A DNA stretch of 21,709 bases from a virus. Within the stretch, counting starts at the first letter, position 1, and each line of letters starts with the position of its first letter. Positions 1 through 7,346 of this stretch are shown piece after piece. The position numbers and the translations under genes were made by a program. Below the pieces are notes generated by a model. It had not been told where the DNA came from, searched no databases, and saw only the letters and a list, made by a program, of their open reading frames with translations. Location of the stretch: positions 1 through 21,709 of IMG/VR virus record IMGVR_UViG_3300020109_000149; one strand, given 5' to 3'.

Positions 1-891
1 GAACCTGAAGATGAAGAAGATGAAGAAGAAGAAAAAGAAAAACCAAAGTTTCAATCTTTTGATATTGAAGATCTAACGGATACCGAACAATTAGAGTTGG
101 AAAAACACAAGAGAAACATCATCAATGCTATAATTCAAGGATCTGCAAAAAAGGGACATTATATTTTCCAAAAACCCTCAGTTAAAAGAGCCCTAGATCG
201 CATCAACCCACAATTGTTTTCACTCTACTTGGCAATCATGGCGGTAAACGATTTCATGTATTTTACCTCAGAGAGTATGATTGAAATGATGAGCCAAACA
301 GGAACTGGTGTTGCTGGAAAAGTTGAATTAGATCCCGATGATGAGGATGGCGGTGAGGAAGGTGAAGAAGATGATGGAGAATCTCAAATTGATACCGTAA
401 TTAAAGCACAAGGATTGATATTCCCAATTTTATGCCATGAAATCATAAAAGGTATCGAAGAATCCAAAGGAAGACATGGTTTACCAAAGGAACCTGAAAT
501 GCGTACAAAGGTACAACAACAAGTTGATACCTTAGCAAATGAACCAATGCAACTTCGAATTGGGCCAGAAATTGTAGAAAAAATTCGTTTTTCACTTCCC
601 GATGAAATGTTTGATGAATCTAATAAAGGATTAATAAATTGGTTCCACATCTTGTTATACCAAATCGAAGCAAGAGAATTTTTGGAAATAATCGGTGACG
701 CAATATCACAGGACAAATCCAAAAACCAAAAAGCTACCGCTAAGTTCGAAAAAATCATGAAAGAGGCTCAGGACATGAAATCAGAGTTTGAAAATTACAA
801 AGAAGACAATGATATTGAATCTGAGGACGGGGATGATGAAGACGGATTAGACGATTTCTTAGGAAGTTTGGGTATATCGAGACCCAAATAA
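1..891 (+). CDS. Acidic protein of unknown function upstream of terminase (5' end outside window)
   Basis: The reading frame is open from the first base of the window, so the gene is cut at its 5' end. A TTG at 97 is an internal codon, not a credible start: the 32 codons before it are in frame and encode a Glu/Asp-rich stretch typical of this protein. The visible 296 residues have an acidic head, a helical region, a second acidic run (around 309-385), and an acidic C-terminal tail ending about six residues before GISRPK. I do not recognise the family. It ends 6 nt before the terminase gene, which suggests co-transcription and translational coupling. In T4 the gene before the large terminase is the small terminase (gp16), but this protein is longer than gp16 and shows no recognisable DNA-binding motif, so that role is only positional. 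Another virion or packaging role is equally possible. Confidence 0.8.
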   Translation, partial: EPEDEEDEEEEKEKPKFQSFDIEDLTDTEQLELEKHKRNIINAIIQGSAKKGHYIFQKPSVKRALDRINPQLFSLYLAIMAVNDFMYFTSESMIEMMSQTGTGVAGKVELDPDDEDGGEEGEEDDGESQIDTVIKAQGLIFPILCHEIIKGIEESKGRHGLPKEPEMRTKVQQQVDTLANEPMQLRIGPEIVEKIRFSLPDEMFDESNKGLINWFHILLYQIEAREFLEIIGDAISQDKSKNQKATAKFEKIMKEAQDMKSEFENYKEDNDIESEDGDDEDGLDDFLGSLGISRPK

Positions 892-897
892 TTTTCA

Positions 898-2655
898 GTG
901 ACAAAAGAACAATTAATTATTGAAGTAACGAAGTGTATGAAAAACACTCCGTATGCGATGAGAACCTATCTTCAAACTTTTGACAATACGGTTAAAAAGT
1001 TTGTTCCGTTGGATCTTTTTCCTGATCAAATAACTTTGGTTGAAGACTACGATAACTTTAACGAAAATATTGCATTGAAGTATAGGCAAGCGGGTGTATC
1101 CACCGTGACCGCAGCTTGGGCCTCAAAAAAGTTAGTTTTTGCGAAAAAAAACAACCCTGAGAAAATCTTGATTATAGCAAACAAACTTGATACTGCTGTT
1201 GAGTTTGCTAACAAAGTCAGATCCTTTTCAGAACAATGGCCAGCTTGGGTAGGTGTTGGATTTTCAATAGAAAAAAACTCACAAAGACATTTCAAATTTA
1301 CAAACAATTGTGAAGTAAAAGCTGTTGCAACTTCAAAAGACGCTCTTCGCGGATATACACCAACAATATTAATATTTGACGAAGCCGCTTATATTGAGGC
1401 CGATGATGATTTTTGGGCTGCTTGTATGGCCTCACTTTCAACAGGAGGAAAAGTGATTGTAATTTCCACTCCGAATGGGTATGACCCGATATATTACGAA
1501 ATTTATGAACAATCAATGAGAAACATGAATACTTTCAAGATTACTGAGTTGTTTTGGTATAAAGATCCAAGGTACAATAGGGATTTACAAATGGTGAAGT
1601 GTGAGGATCTTACCGACTATCTATTAAACCGTGAAAATTACAAAAACACAGAAGTTGTTAATTTGGAAGTAGATAATCCGTATGAAAGGAATTATGATAT
1701 AGTAAAAGATTATATTAAAAAGGGTTATAAACCTTGTTCATCATGGTTTGAGGGAATGGTAAAAAAACTTAAATATGACAAGAGAAAAGTAGCTCAGGAA
1801 CTTGAGTGTAACTTCCTTGGATCAGGCGACAATGTATTTGATTCCAATCTTTTAACAAAAATAAAAGATAATGATGTGAAAGAACCCGACGGTAAAATGA
1901 TGGCAGGTAATCTTTGGATATGGAAAGACCCTGAAATGAGTCACCGGTACATCATGGGTGTAGACGTTTCAAGAGGTGACTCAGAGGATTTTTCTTGTAT
2001 ACAAATCATTGATTTTGATGCGAGAGAGCAAGTATTTGAATATGTAGGTAAAACTCCTCCTGACGTTTTAGCAGAAATAGCTTATAAGTGGGGAAAAATG
2101 TATAACGCCATGATAGTCACAGATTTGACGGGTGGGATGGGTGTTGCTACAGCAAGAAAACTACAAGAACTAGGATATAAAAATCTCTATGTTGAAGGAT
2201 TGACAGAGAGAAACAAATACAAGTGGGATCCGAAAAGAGACGAAAAGATACCAGGTATCAACTTCAATGCAAAGAGGGTACAGATAATAGCATCATTGGA
2301 GGAAGCGTTGAGGCATGAATTTAAAATAAGGTCAGAGAGACTCCTAAATGAAATGGGTAAATTTATTTATGTAAATGGTAGACCTGACCATCAAAGGGGT
2401 CATCATGACGATGCATTAATGTCCATAGCAATGGCAATCTATGTTGGGGATACAGCATTTCAAAATTTACAAAAAGTTGTACAACAAACTAAAATTATGA
2501 TAGACTCATGGCATACAGAGCGTAGTGAAAACAAAATAAGATCTGATTTTTTTAATCCACATATTCCTGTTTCAAACAACCAAAATCCAAGATATATTAA
2601 CGAAGCGTCGAGGGAAGACTACAGAAAATACGGGTGGTTATTTGGAGCCAAATAA
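898..2655 (+). CDS. Terminase large subunit (T4 gp17-like ATPase/nuclease)
   Basis: This is the DNA-packaging motor that docks on the portal, pumps DNA with its ATPase and cuts it with its nuclease. The 585 residues match T4 gp17 (610 aa) in length and domain order. The ATPase half shows a Walker A-like loop YRQAGVST at about 62-69, Walker B ILIFDE at 157-162 with the catalytic Glu162, and the coupling motif STPNG at 190-194. The RNase H-like nuclease half shows Asp356 (in MGVDVSRG), Asp409 (in IVTDL) and the HHDD cluster at 502-505. The Walker A loop has Val where Lys normally stands. The start is GTG at 898, 6 nt after the previous stop; the next in-frame ATG (937) would lose 13 residues. 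The portal gene follows after 37 nt. Confidence 0.93.
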   Translation: MTKEQLIIEVTKCMKNTPYAMRTYLQTFDNTVKKFVPLDLFPDQITLVEDYDNFNENIALKYRQAGVSTVTAAWASKKLVFAKKNNPEKILIIANKLDTAVEFANKVRSFSEQWPAWVGVGFSIEKNSQRHFKFTNNCEVKAVATSKDALRGYTPTILIFDEAAYIEADDDFWAACMASLSTGGKVIVISTPNGYDPIYYEIYEQSMRNMNTFKITELFWYKDPRYNRDLQMVKCEDLTDYLLNRENYKNTEVVNLEVDNPYERNYDIVKDYIKKGYKPCSSWFEGMVKKLKYDKRKVAQELECNFLGSGDNVFDSNLLTKIKDNDVKEPDGKMMAGNLWIWKDPEMSHRYIMGVDVSRGDSEDFSCIQIIDFDAREQVFEYVGKTPPDVLAEIAYKWGKMYNAMIVTDLTGGMGVATARKLQELGYKNLYVEGLTERNKYKWDPKRDEKIPGINFNAKRVQIIASLEEALRHEFKIRSERLLNEMGKFIYVNGRPDHQRGHHDDALMSIAMAIYVGDTAFQNLQKVVQQTKIMIDSWHTERSENKIRSDFFNPHIPVSNNQNPRYINEASREDYRKYGWLFGAK

Positions 2656-2656
2656 C

Positions 2657-2664
2657 TATTTATA
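2657..2664 (+). promoter_or_regulatory. TATTTATA motif upstream of portal gene
   Basis: An exact TATTTATA lies just after the terminase stop codon, 28 nt before the portal ATG. It is one of eight exact copies in the window, each directly upstream of a gene and in sense orientation. It is a candidate late promoter element. Confidence 0.5.
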
Positions 2665-2692
2665 TTATCTATGTAATAAGTAAAATTGTAAA

Positions 2693-4525
2693 ATGGATAA
2701 TAAGAACCTAACGGTATGGCAACGACTTTCCGCCGCATTTGGACCTAACGCACTCCTTAATCAGGATTACCCGACCTTTCATTTCGACAAAGAAGTTTTG
2801 TTAAAAACACAAGACAAGGCTCAATATGAGAAGGAAAAGTTACAAGCACAACAAACTTTCTATTTATCGAATCAATGGGCAAAAATTGAGAATAATTTGT
2901 ATTCTCAAGCTGTGTATTATGAACCGACTAGATTAGCCTCAGTATACGATTACGAGTCTATGGAGTACACTCCTGAGATATCAGCCGCTTTAGACATATA
3001 TGCTGAAGAATCTACAACCACCAATGAAGACGGATTTATTCTACAAATTTATTCTGAGTCAAAGAGAATCAAAAGTGTCTTAGCAGATTTATTCAATAAC
3101 ACACTTGATATAAACACCAACTTACCTATGTGGACAAGAAATACATGTAAGTATGGTGATAACTTTGTCTATTTGAAATTAGATCCTGAAAAGGGGGTTG
3201 TCGGAGTCCAACAATTACCTAATATTGAGATCGAAAGGGTTGAGGCAGGAATGCACGAAAAAAGAGCTCAATCACTTGAGGATCCTACAGCTCAAAGGGC
3301 ATTACATTTCAAGTGGAAAAATAAGAACATGGAATTCCAATCATGGGAAATCGCTCACTTCAGATTATTGGGTGATGATCGGAAACTTCCATATGGTACC
3401 TCCATGCTGGAAAAAGCAAGAAGAATTTGGAAACAACTTTTACTTTCCGAAGACGCGATGTTAATCTATCGTACATCAAGAGCGCCTGAAAGAAGAATTT
3501 TCAAAGTTTTTGTTGGAAATATGAACGACGAAGACGTTGAAGCATATGTACAACGTGTTGCTAATAAATTCAAAAGAGACCAAGTTTTAGATCAGAAGAC
3601 AGGTAATGTGGATCTCAGATTTAATCAGATGGCTGTAGACCAAGACTACTTTGTACCTGTAAGAGATCCGGCTGCTCCTTCACCTATCGATACTCTACCC
3701 GGTGCTGCGAACCTCGCAGAGATAGCCGACATTGAATATATTCAAAAGAAATTATTGACGGCACTTAGAGTTCCGAAAGCCTTTTTAGGATTTGAAGAAG
3801 TTGTTGGTGACGGTAAAAACCTTTCATTACAAGATATCCGTTTCGCACGCACAATTAATAGAATTCAAAAGAGTATGTTACAAGAGCTGAATAAGATAGC
3901 AATCATACATCTTTTTCTAAACGGATTTGAGGAAGAGATTGCCAATTTCACTTTAGGTTTAACAAATCCATCTACTCAAGCTGATCTTCTGAAAATTGAT
4001 GTTTGGAAAGAAAAAATTCTTTTGTATAAAGATGCGGTGTCCGATCCTGGTAACGGTATTCAACCCGTATCTTCAACATGGGCTAAAAAACATATTTTGG
4101 GGATGTCCGACGATGAAATCAAACTTGACTTACAACAACAAAGAATTGAAAAAGCAGTTGGTGAAGAATTAAAAAATACACCAACAGTAATACAGAAAAC
4201 AGGAATATTTGACAATATAGATAAATTATATGGATCAACAACTGGATCTACCGACACTGCTGGATCAACCCCAAGTGGTGAGGTATCAGAACCTGCGTTG
4301 GGGGCATTACCTTCTGAAACGACACCACCTCCAACTGAAGATGTCGCAGCACCTGAGGTAACAGGACCTGAAGTAGAACCAACAGTACCAGAATCACGAT
4401 TCGACAATATGAATATTTTGGTCGATTCGGACATGATTAAGGGTAAAACAATTTTGGACTTGAGTCATGGCCAACAATATTTAGGAGAAATTGAAAAAGA
4501 GTTAGACGACTTACTAAATTCCTAA
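2693..4525 (+). CDS. Portal protein (T4 gp20-like)
   Basis: This forms the dodecameric ring at the unique head vertex through which DNA enters, and to which terminase and later the neck attach. The 610 residues include the recognisable gp20-type core, with the stretch PKAFLGFEEVVGDGKNLSLQ followed by a helix running through the RFARTINRIQ segment. The protein is longer than T4 gp20 (524 aa). The extra length is mainly at the C-terminus, where about residues 515-568 are a low-complexity Pro/Thr/Glu/Ser tract, followed by a short folded-looking tail ending ELDDLLNS. It starts with ATG at 2693 with no Shine-Dalgarno sequence. It follows terminase directly, whereas in T4 genes 18 and 19 lie between. 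A TATTTATA motif precedes it. Confidence 0.93.
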   Translation: MDNKNLTVWQRLSAAFGPNALLNQDYPTFHFDKEVLLKTQDKAQYEKEKLQAQQTFYLSNQWAKIENNLYSQAVYYEPTRLASVYDYESMEYTPEISAALDIYAEESTTTNEDGFILQIYSESKRIKSVLADLFNNTLDINTNLPMWTRNTCKYGDNFVYLKLDPEKGVVGVQQLPNIEIERVEAGMHEKRAQSLEDPTAQRALHFKWKNKNMEFQSWEIAHFRLLGDDRKLPYGTSMLEKARRIWKQLLLSEDAMLIYRTSRAPERRIFKVFVGNMNDEDVEAYVQRVANKFKRDQVLDQKTGNVDLRFNQMAVDQDYFVPVRDPAAPSPIDTLPGAANLAEIADIEYIQKKLLTALRVPKAFLGFEEVVGDGKNLSLQDIRFARTINRIQKSMLQELNKIAIIHLFLNGFEEEIANFTLGLTNPSTQADLLKIDVWKEKILLYKDAVSDPGNGIQPVSSTWAKKHILGMSDDEIKLDLQQQRIEKAVGEELKNTPTVIQKTGIFDNIDKLYGSTTGSTDTAGSTPSGEVSEPALGALPSETTPPPTEDVAAPEVTGPEVEPTVPESRFDNMNILVDSDMIKGKTILDLSHGQQYLGEIEKELDDLLNS

Positions 4526-4533
4526 TATTTATA
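4526..4533 (+). promoter_or_regulatory. TATTTATA motif upstream of the 4547 gene
   Basis: An exact TATTTATA followed by an A run, 13 nt before ATG 4547. Same sense orientation as the other copies. Candidate late promoter element. Confidence 0.5.
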
Positions 4534-4546
4534 AAAAAAATTGACC

Positions 4547-5245
4547 ATGACTTTTGGAGAGGTTAAATCCATAATTGAAGAAAGTTTGATTGAATCCTAT
4601 AAAGATTCTGAAAATTTCAAAGGTGTGATGAAAGAATTCCACACTAATATCTTAACTAATAAGTCTCTATCAAAACTGTACTCTTTGTATGATGATCTGA
4701 CTTCTCAAAAGTCTTTGTCCGAAAAAGATGCGAGAGAATATATCGAGGAAGGTATATCTTTGATAAGATCTATATTAAAAGGAGCAAAATTACCAAAATC
4801 TAGCTCTAAACAAATTCAAAATAAATACAAAGATTTGGATACTTTGGTTTACACAAAAAATTTTGATATCTCTGAAAGAGTCTCAGCAAAAAATAATATA
4901 ATTTCAAATTTGACCAAATCTCCAAATGTTTCTAAAGAATCAATCAATCTTCCATTAACATCTATGGTTTCAGTAGCCAATCAGACTTTGAAAAGTTACA
5001 TCGAAACGATGGATGAATCTACCAAAAAAGATTTCTTTAAAATAATCAAATCAAATCAAAATGATTTGGAGAAAGAGTTCACAACCATCAAAGAAAGTGC
5101 TATAAACAAACTTCAAACTCTGTTGGAGGGCGAAAATGAGTTTGAACTTAAGACAAAAATTTCAGAAACAATAGATAGATTAAAGAATGAAGAGTTCAAT
5201 CAGATGAATTTTGTTAGGATTAAATCACTTGAAAAATCAATCTAA
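4547..5245 (+). CDS. Unknown helical protein in the prohead-core position (between portal and protease)
   Basis: This 232-residue, Lys/Glu/Ser-rich, predicted mostly helical protein has no family I recognise. I place the start at ATG 4547; a TTG two codons earlier (4541) is in frame but less likely. Its location between portal and protease is where T4 has the small prohead-core genes 67 and 68. Its N-terminus contains KSIIEESLIES, closely resembling KSIVEEALIQM at the N-terminus of the scaffold protein encoded at 7347. That similarity, plus position, makes a prohead-core or internal-head role a reasonable inference, not a demonstrated one. Its TAA stop overlaps the TAG stop of the convergent bS21 gene. 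Confidence 0.8.
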   Translation: MTFGEVKSIIEESLIESYKDSENFKGVMKEFHTNILTNKSLSKLYSLYDDLTSQKSLSEKDAREYIEEGISLIRSILKGAKLPKSSSKQIQNKYKDLDTLVYTKNFDISERVSAKNNIISNLTKSPNVSKESINLPLTSMVSVANQTLKSYIETMDESTKKDFFKIIKSNQNDLEKEFTTIKESAINKLQTLLEGENEFELKTKISETIDRLKNEEFNQMNFVRIKSLEKSI

Positions 5246-5427
5246 TTATTGATCATTTTTTCTTTGTAAATCGCCTTAAGTTTTTGTGCTCTTTTTTTGA
5301 TTGAAGGTTTAACATATTCTTTTTTTTCAAAAAGTTTTTTTTGTTGTTTTGTTTTTATTACCTTGGATTTCAAGTTTTTGAGAGCTTTTTCAATATTATC
5401 GTTTCTTCCGATTTCAATAATTAACAT
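5242..5427 (-). CDS. rpsU: Phage-encoded ribosomal protein bS21, Bacteroidota type
   Basis: This 61-residue, strongly basic protein has the layout of Bacteroidota bS21: the start MLIIEIG, then NIEKALKNLK, a Lys-rich linker with VIKT, the segment YVKPSIKKRAQ, and KAIYKEKM near the end. bS21 sits on the 30S platform next to the 3' end of 16S rRNA. In Flavobacterium, bS21 with bS18 and bS6 sequesters the anti-Shine-Dalgarno tail; from memory, a Tyr at position 54 is part of that pocket, and this protein has Tyr54. It is the only minus-strand gene inside the head-gene block, and its stop overlaps the stop of the convergent 4547 gene. The upstream region has a sigma70-like TTGTCA-N17-TATATG and a dyad GTCAA-AA-TTGAC. 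Phage bS21 homologues are known from other large phages; the assignment here is by motif recognition. Confidence 0.85.
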   Translation of the reverse strand: MLIIEIGRNDNIEKALKNLKSKVIKTKQQKKLFEKKEYVKPSIKKRAQKLKAIYKEKMINN

Positions 5428-5447
5428 ACTAACATATATTTCAAAAA

Positions 5448-5459
5448 GTCAATTTTGAC
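5448..5459 (-). promoter_or_regulatory. Dyad and sigma70-like promoter upstream of bS21
   Basis: On the minus strand, GTCAA-AA-TTGAC forms a 5-bp dyad around a 2-nt centre. It lies inside a TTGTCA-N17-TATATG arrangement resembling a -35/-10 pair, with TATATG ending 5 nt before the bS21 ATG. That spacing implies a very short or absent leader. The dyad is where an operator could sit. The region is AT-rich, so chance similarity is possible. Confidence 0.3.
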
Positions 5460-5518
5460 AATTATAACCTTTTTTCATAATATTTTAAAAAACAAATAAA
5501 CTTTGTATATGAAAAAAA

Positions 5519-5983
5519 ATGAAGAAAGGAAAAACCTCAAAAATTAATAACTTCGAATCCCTCAAAGTAAATTATGGGACAGTAGATTCAAAAAAATTAA
5601 AATCAATTTACATAAACATACAATCATGGGTCAATCCCAAAATCGTATCTGATAATTGGAATAGAATTGTATGTAATTTTAGTCGAGAAATCAAACACAC
5701 AATTTATTACCAACTTGATAGAAAAATTTTCGAGGACAAATTAATTGTAGATTTGGATCTCAGGACCTCGGGAATCGTATTTGGAAAAAAATCATTCCTC
5801 AATTTGGAAATTAATCTTTTCACTTTACAACAAATAGATTTCAAATCAAATATTATCAGAGACTCAGTAAAAAAATTAGTATCCTTGATAAATTCAGAAA
5901 ACTTTAAAAGTAATAATTATTTTGATTTTACACTAACCAAAAACGGAGATATTATAAAATCAAAGTCAGAAGTATATTTATAG
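5519..5983 (+). CDS. Conserved-looking protein of unknown function
   Basis: This 154-residue Lys/Asn-rich protein has a basic N-terminus (KKGKTSK) and an alternating pattern that suggests a beta-rich fold, with IVDLDLRTSGIVFGKKSFLN near the middle. I do not recognise it. There is no signal peptide or membrane segment. It starts with ATG at 5519, without a Shine-Dalgarno sequence; an ATG at 5509 is in another frame. It sits between the divergent bS21 gene and the prohead protease, and its stop codon overlaps the TATTTATA motif that precedes the protease. It is probably co-expressed with the head genes. Confidence 0.75.
   Translation: MKKGKTSKINNFESLKVNYGTVDSKKLKSIYINIQSWVNPKIVSDNWNRIVCNFSREIKHTIYYQLDRKIFEDKLIVDLDLRTSGIVFGKKSFLNLEINLFTLQQIDFKSNIIRDSVKKLVSLINSENFKSNNYFDFTLTKNGDIIKSKSEVYL
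5975..5982 (+). promoter_or_regulatory. TATTTATA motif upstream of prohead protease
   Basis: An exact TATTTATA that runs into the stop codon of the preceding gene, ending 12 nt before ATG 5995. Its placement across a stop codon, constrained by coding, makes chance occurrence a little less likely. Confidence 0.45.
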
Positions 5984-5994
5984 AAAAAGTTTTG

Positions 5995-6708
5995 ATGAAA
6001 CAATATAAAATACTTGGACCACATGAAACAGGAAAAGGAATTTTGATTGAGGATGATGCTGGATATCTATCTCCATTAGATAAGTTGAATGAATCTATTT
6101 TGAAAGAAGCTCAAGATAGAGACTACAAAAAACCATTCGAATTTTATGCTGTACTCCAAAAATATAATACAGCTAACAGAAATGGAAGATTTTATCCCGA
6201 GACCATACTAAAGAGAGAGGCAGAAAAATATAAAAACACAATCAAAAAAGGACTATCAACTTCTGAATTAAATCACCCTGAGTCTTCGTTAATTGATCTT
6301 GACAGAGTATCACACATAATTACTGACATATGGTGGGAAGGTAATATTTTAATGGGTAAATTAAAATTATTAACATCTCCAGGTTTTCATGAGAGTGGCA
6401 TTGTGTCCACCAAAGGAGATATCGCAGCAAATCTTTTAAGACAAGGAGTCACTATGGGAGTATCATCTCGTGGCGTTGGATCCTTGAAAAAAATAGGGGA
6501 GAGGAATGAAGTACAAGATGACTTCGAACTAATATGTTTTGATCTTGTTTCATCACCGTCAACACCAGGAGCATATTTATTCCCGAATGTTGAAGATAGA
6601 ATGAAATATGAAGAAAATTTAGAGGAGGAGAAAATTACTGAGGTAAAAATTGAAGGAAATAAGTCTATTGATTTAATGAAAAAACTCACCGATTATTTAG
6701 ATAGATAA
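5995..6708 (+). CDS. Prohead core protease (T4 gp21-like serine protease)
   Basis: This 237-residue enzyme matures the prohead by cleaving scaffold and capsid proteins after (L/I)-x-E sites. The T4 gp21/herpesvirus-type protease signature is visible: the catalytic His is His94 in SELNHPE, and the nucleophile lies in GVSSRG, Ser157 or Ser158, preceded by TMGV. The segment FDLVSSPSTPGAYLFP is also typical of the family. The length is close to T4 gp21 (212 aa). I chose ATG 5995; a TTG one codon earlier is in frame but unneeded. It lies upstream of its probable substrates, the scaffold (7347) and capsid (9017), in the same order as T4 genes 21-22-23. Confidence 0.92.
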   Translation: MKQYKILGPHETGKGILIEDDAGYLSPLDKLNESILKEAQDRDYKKPFEFYAVLQKYNTANRNGRFYPETILKREAEKYKNTIKKGLSTSELNHPESSLIDLDRVSHIITDIWWEGNILMGKLKLLTSPGFHESGIVSTKGDIAANLLRQGVTMGVSSRGVGSLKKIGERNEVQDDFELICFDLVSSPSTPGAYLFPNVEDRMKYEENLEEEKITEVKIEGNKSIDLMKKLTDYLDR

Positions 6709-6717
6709 TTCTAAACC

Positions 6718-6927
6718 ATGAACGAAAAATTTTTTGTTGCAAAAATTACTTATGATTTACCTGATGAAAACACAGGAAAAATTAAAAAAATCAAAGAAGA
6801 AAAACTTGTTAAAGGTTTTTCGGTAACCGATGTTGAAGCTAAAGTTACAAATAGATTCGAAGGTTTCTCAAATGAATGGAGGATCACCTCGGTATCTGAA
6901 AGTAAAATTGATGAAGTAATTAATTAA
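6718..6927 (+). CDS. Small DUF4494-like protein
   Basis: This 69-residue protein resembles the DUF4494 family found in Bacteroidota and their phages: FFVAKITYD at the start, then a lysine-rich loop, KLVKGFSVTDVEAKVTNRF and a C-terminal strand WRITSVSESK. The resemblance to the pattern F-x-x-K-(V/I)-x-Y...(A/G)-x-S-(F/V)-T-(E/D)-x-E-A-(R/K) is by eye. The function of the family is unknown to me. It starts 9 nt after the protease stop and is followed immediately by a terminator, so it is the last gene of this transcription unit. Confidence 0.75.
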   Translation: MNEKFFVAKITYDLPDENTGKIKKIKEEKLVKGFSVTDVEAKVTNRFEGFSNEWRITSVSESKIDEVIN

Positions 6928-6951
6928 AAGTGGTTTGAGACCACTTTTTTT
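6926..6951 (+). terminator. Rho-independent terminator after the DUF4494-like gene
   Basis: AAAAGTGGT (6926-6934) pairs with ACCACTTTT (6940-6948) around the loop TTGAG, a 9-bp stem that starts in the stop codon of the preceding gene. A T run follows. It separates the protease unit from the next gene, which has its own TATTTATA motif at 6961. Confidence 0.85.
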
Positions 6952-6960
6952 ATTTGGTGA

Positions 6961-6968
6961 TATTTATA
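6961..6968 (+). promoter_or_regulatory. TATTTATA motif directly after a terminator
   Basis: An exact TATTTATA starts about 10 nt after the terminator T tract and ends 10 nt before ATG 6979. A new transcription start is needed here, so this copy is the best contextual support for promoter function. Confidence 0.6.
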
Positions 6969-6978
6969 AAAAAAAATT

Positions 6979-7290
6979 ATGAATATCCTATTAACTTCTC
7001 CTATATCAGATTCTCCAAAAAAAGTGATTGAAAACGGTACTATTCAAAATGGTATAAATTTGGCACAATCTCTTGGATTGGCACAATATAATCTAATCAA
7101 GTACGAGGTAGAAATAGTGAAAAATGATCCAACCGGTTCAGGTTTTACTGTGGAACTAAATGATTCAGGTTCTTTTAGAAGTCTTATCGTGTTTGATACA
7201 ACAGAATCTAACGTTTTGAGTTGGGTCAGTTCAAACTATCCTGACGCAACAATACAGAGATTTCAAAAAACTCAAATTGTGTTAGCGTAA
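6979..7290 (+). CDS. Small protein of unknown function
   Basis: This 103-residue protein has no family I recognise. It looks like a small alpha/beta domain, with strands in YEVEIVKND, FTVELND and SFRSLIVFDTT, and ends with a strand TQIVLA. There is no signal peptide, membrane segment or catalytic motif. It stands as a short unit of its own, with a terminator and TATTTATA motif before it and another TATTTATA motif between it and the scaffold gene. Its location between protease and scaffold suggests a virion-related role, but that is only positional. Confidence 0.75.
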   Translation: MNILLTSPISDSPKKVIENGTIQNGINLAQSLGLAQYNLIKYEVEIVKNDPTGSGFTVELNDSGSFRSLIVFDTTESNVLSWVSSNYPDATIQRFQKTQIVLA

Positions 7291-7315
7291 AACGAAATTT
7301 TTTCAATTAACACAC

Positions 7316-7323
7316 TATTTATA
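7316..7323 (+). promoter_or_regulatory. TATTTATA motif upstream of scaffold gene
   Basis: An exact TATTTATA ends 23 nt before the scaffold ATG at 7347. No terminator separates it from the preceding gene, so the scaffold may also be reached by readthrough. The capsid gene, lacking its own copy, may depend on this one. Confidence 0.5.
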
Positions 7324-7346
7324 AGTTAAAATAATAACAATTTATT

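Noticed and set aside
97-99. TTG as start codon of the first gene
   Set aside because: The frame is open to position 1 and the upstream codons encode the same type of acidic sequence, so the true start is outside the window.
4060-4434. Minus-strand frame of 124 codons in the 3' part of the portal gene
   Set aside because: It mirrors the low-complexity Pro/Thr/Ser region of the portal gene and has no independent support.
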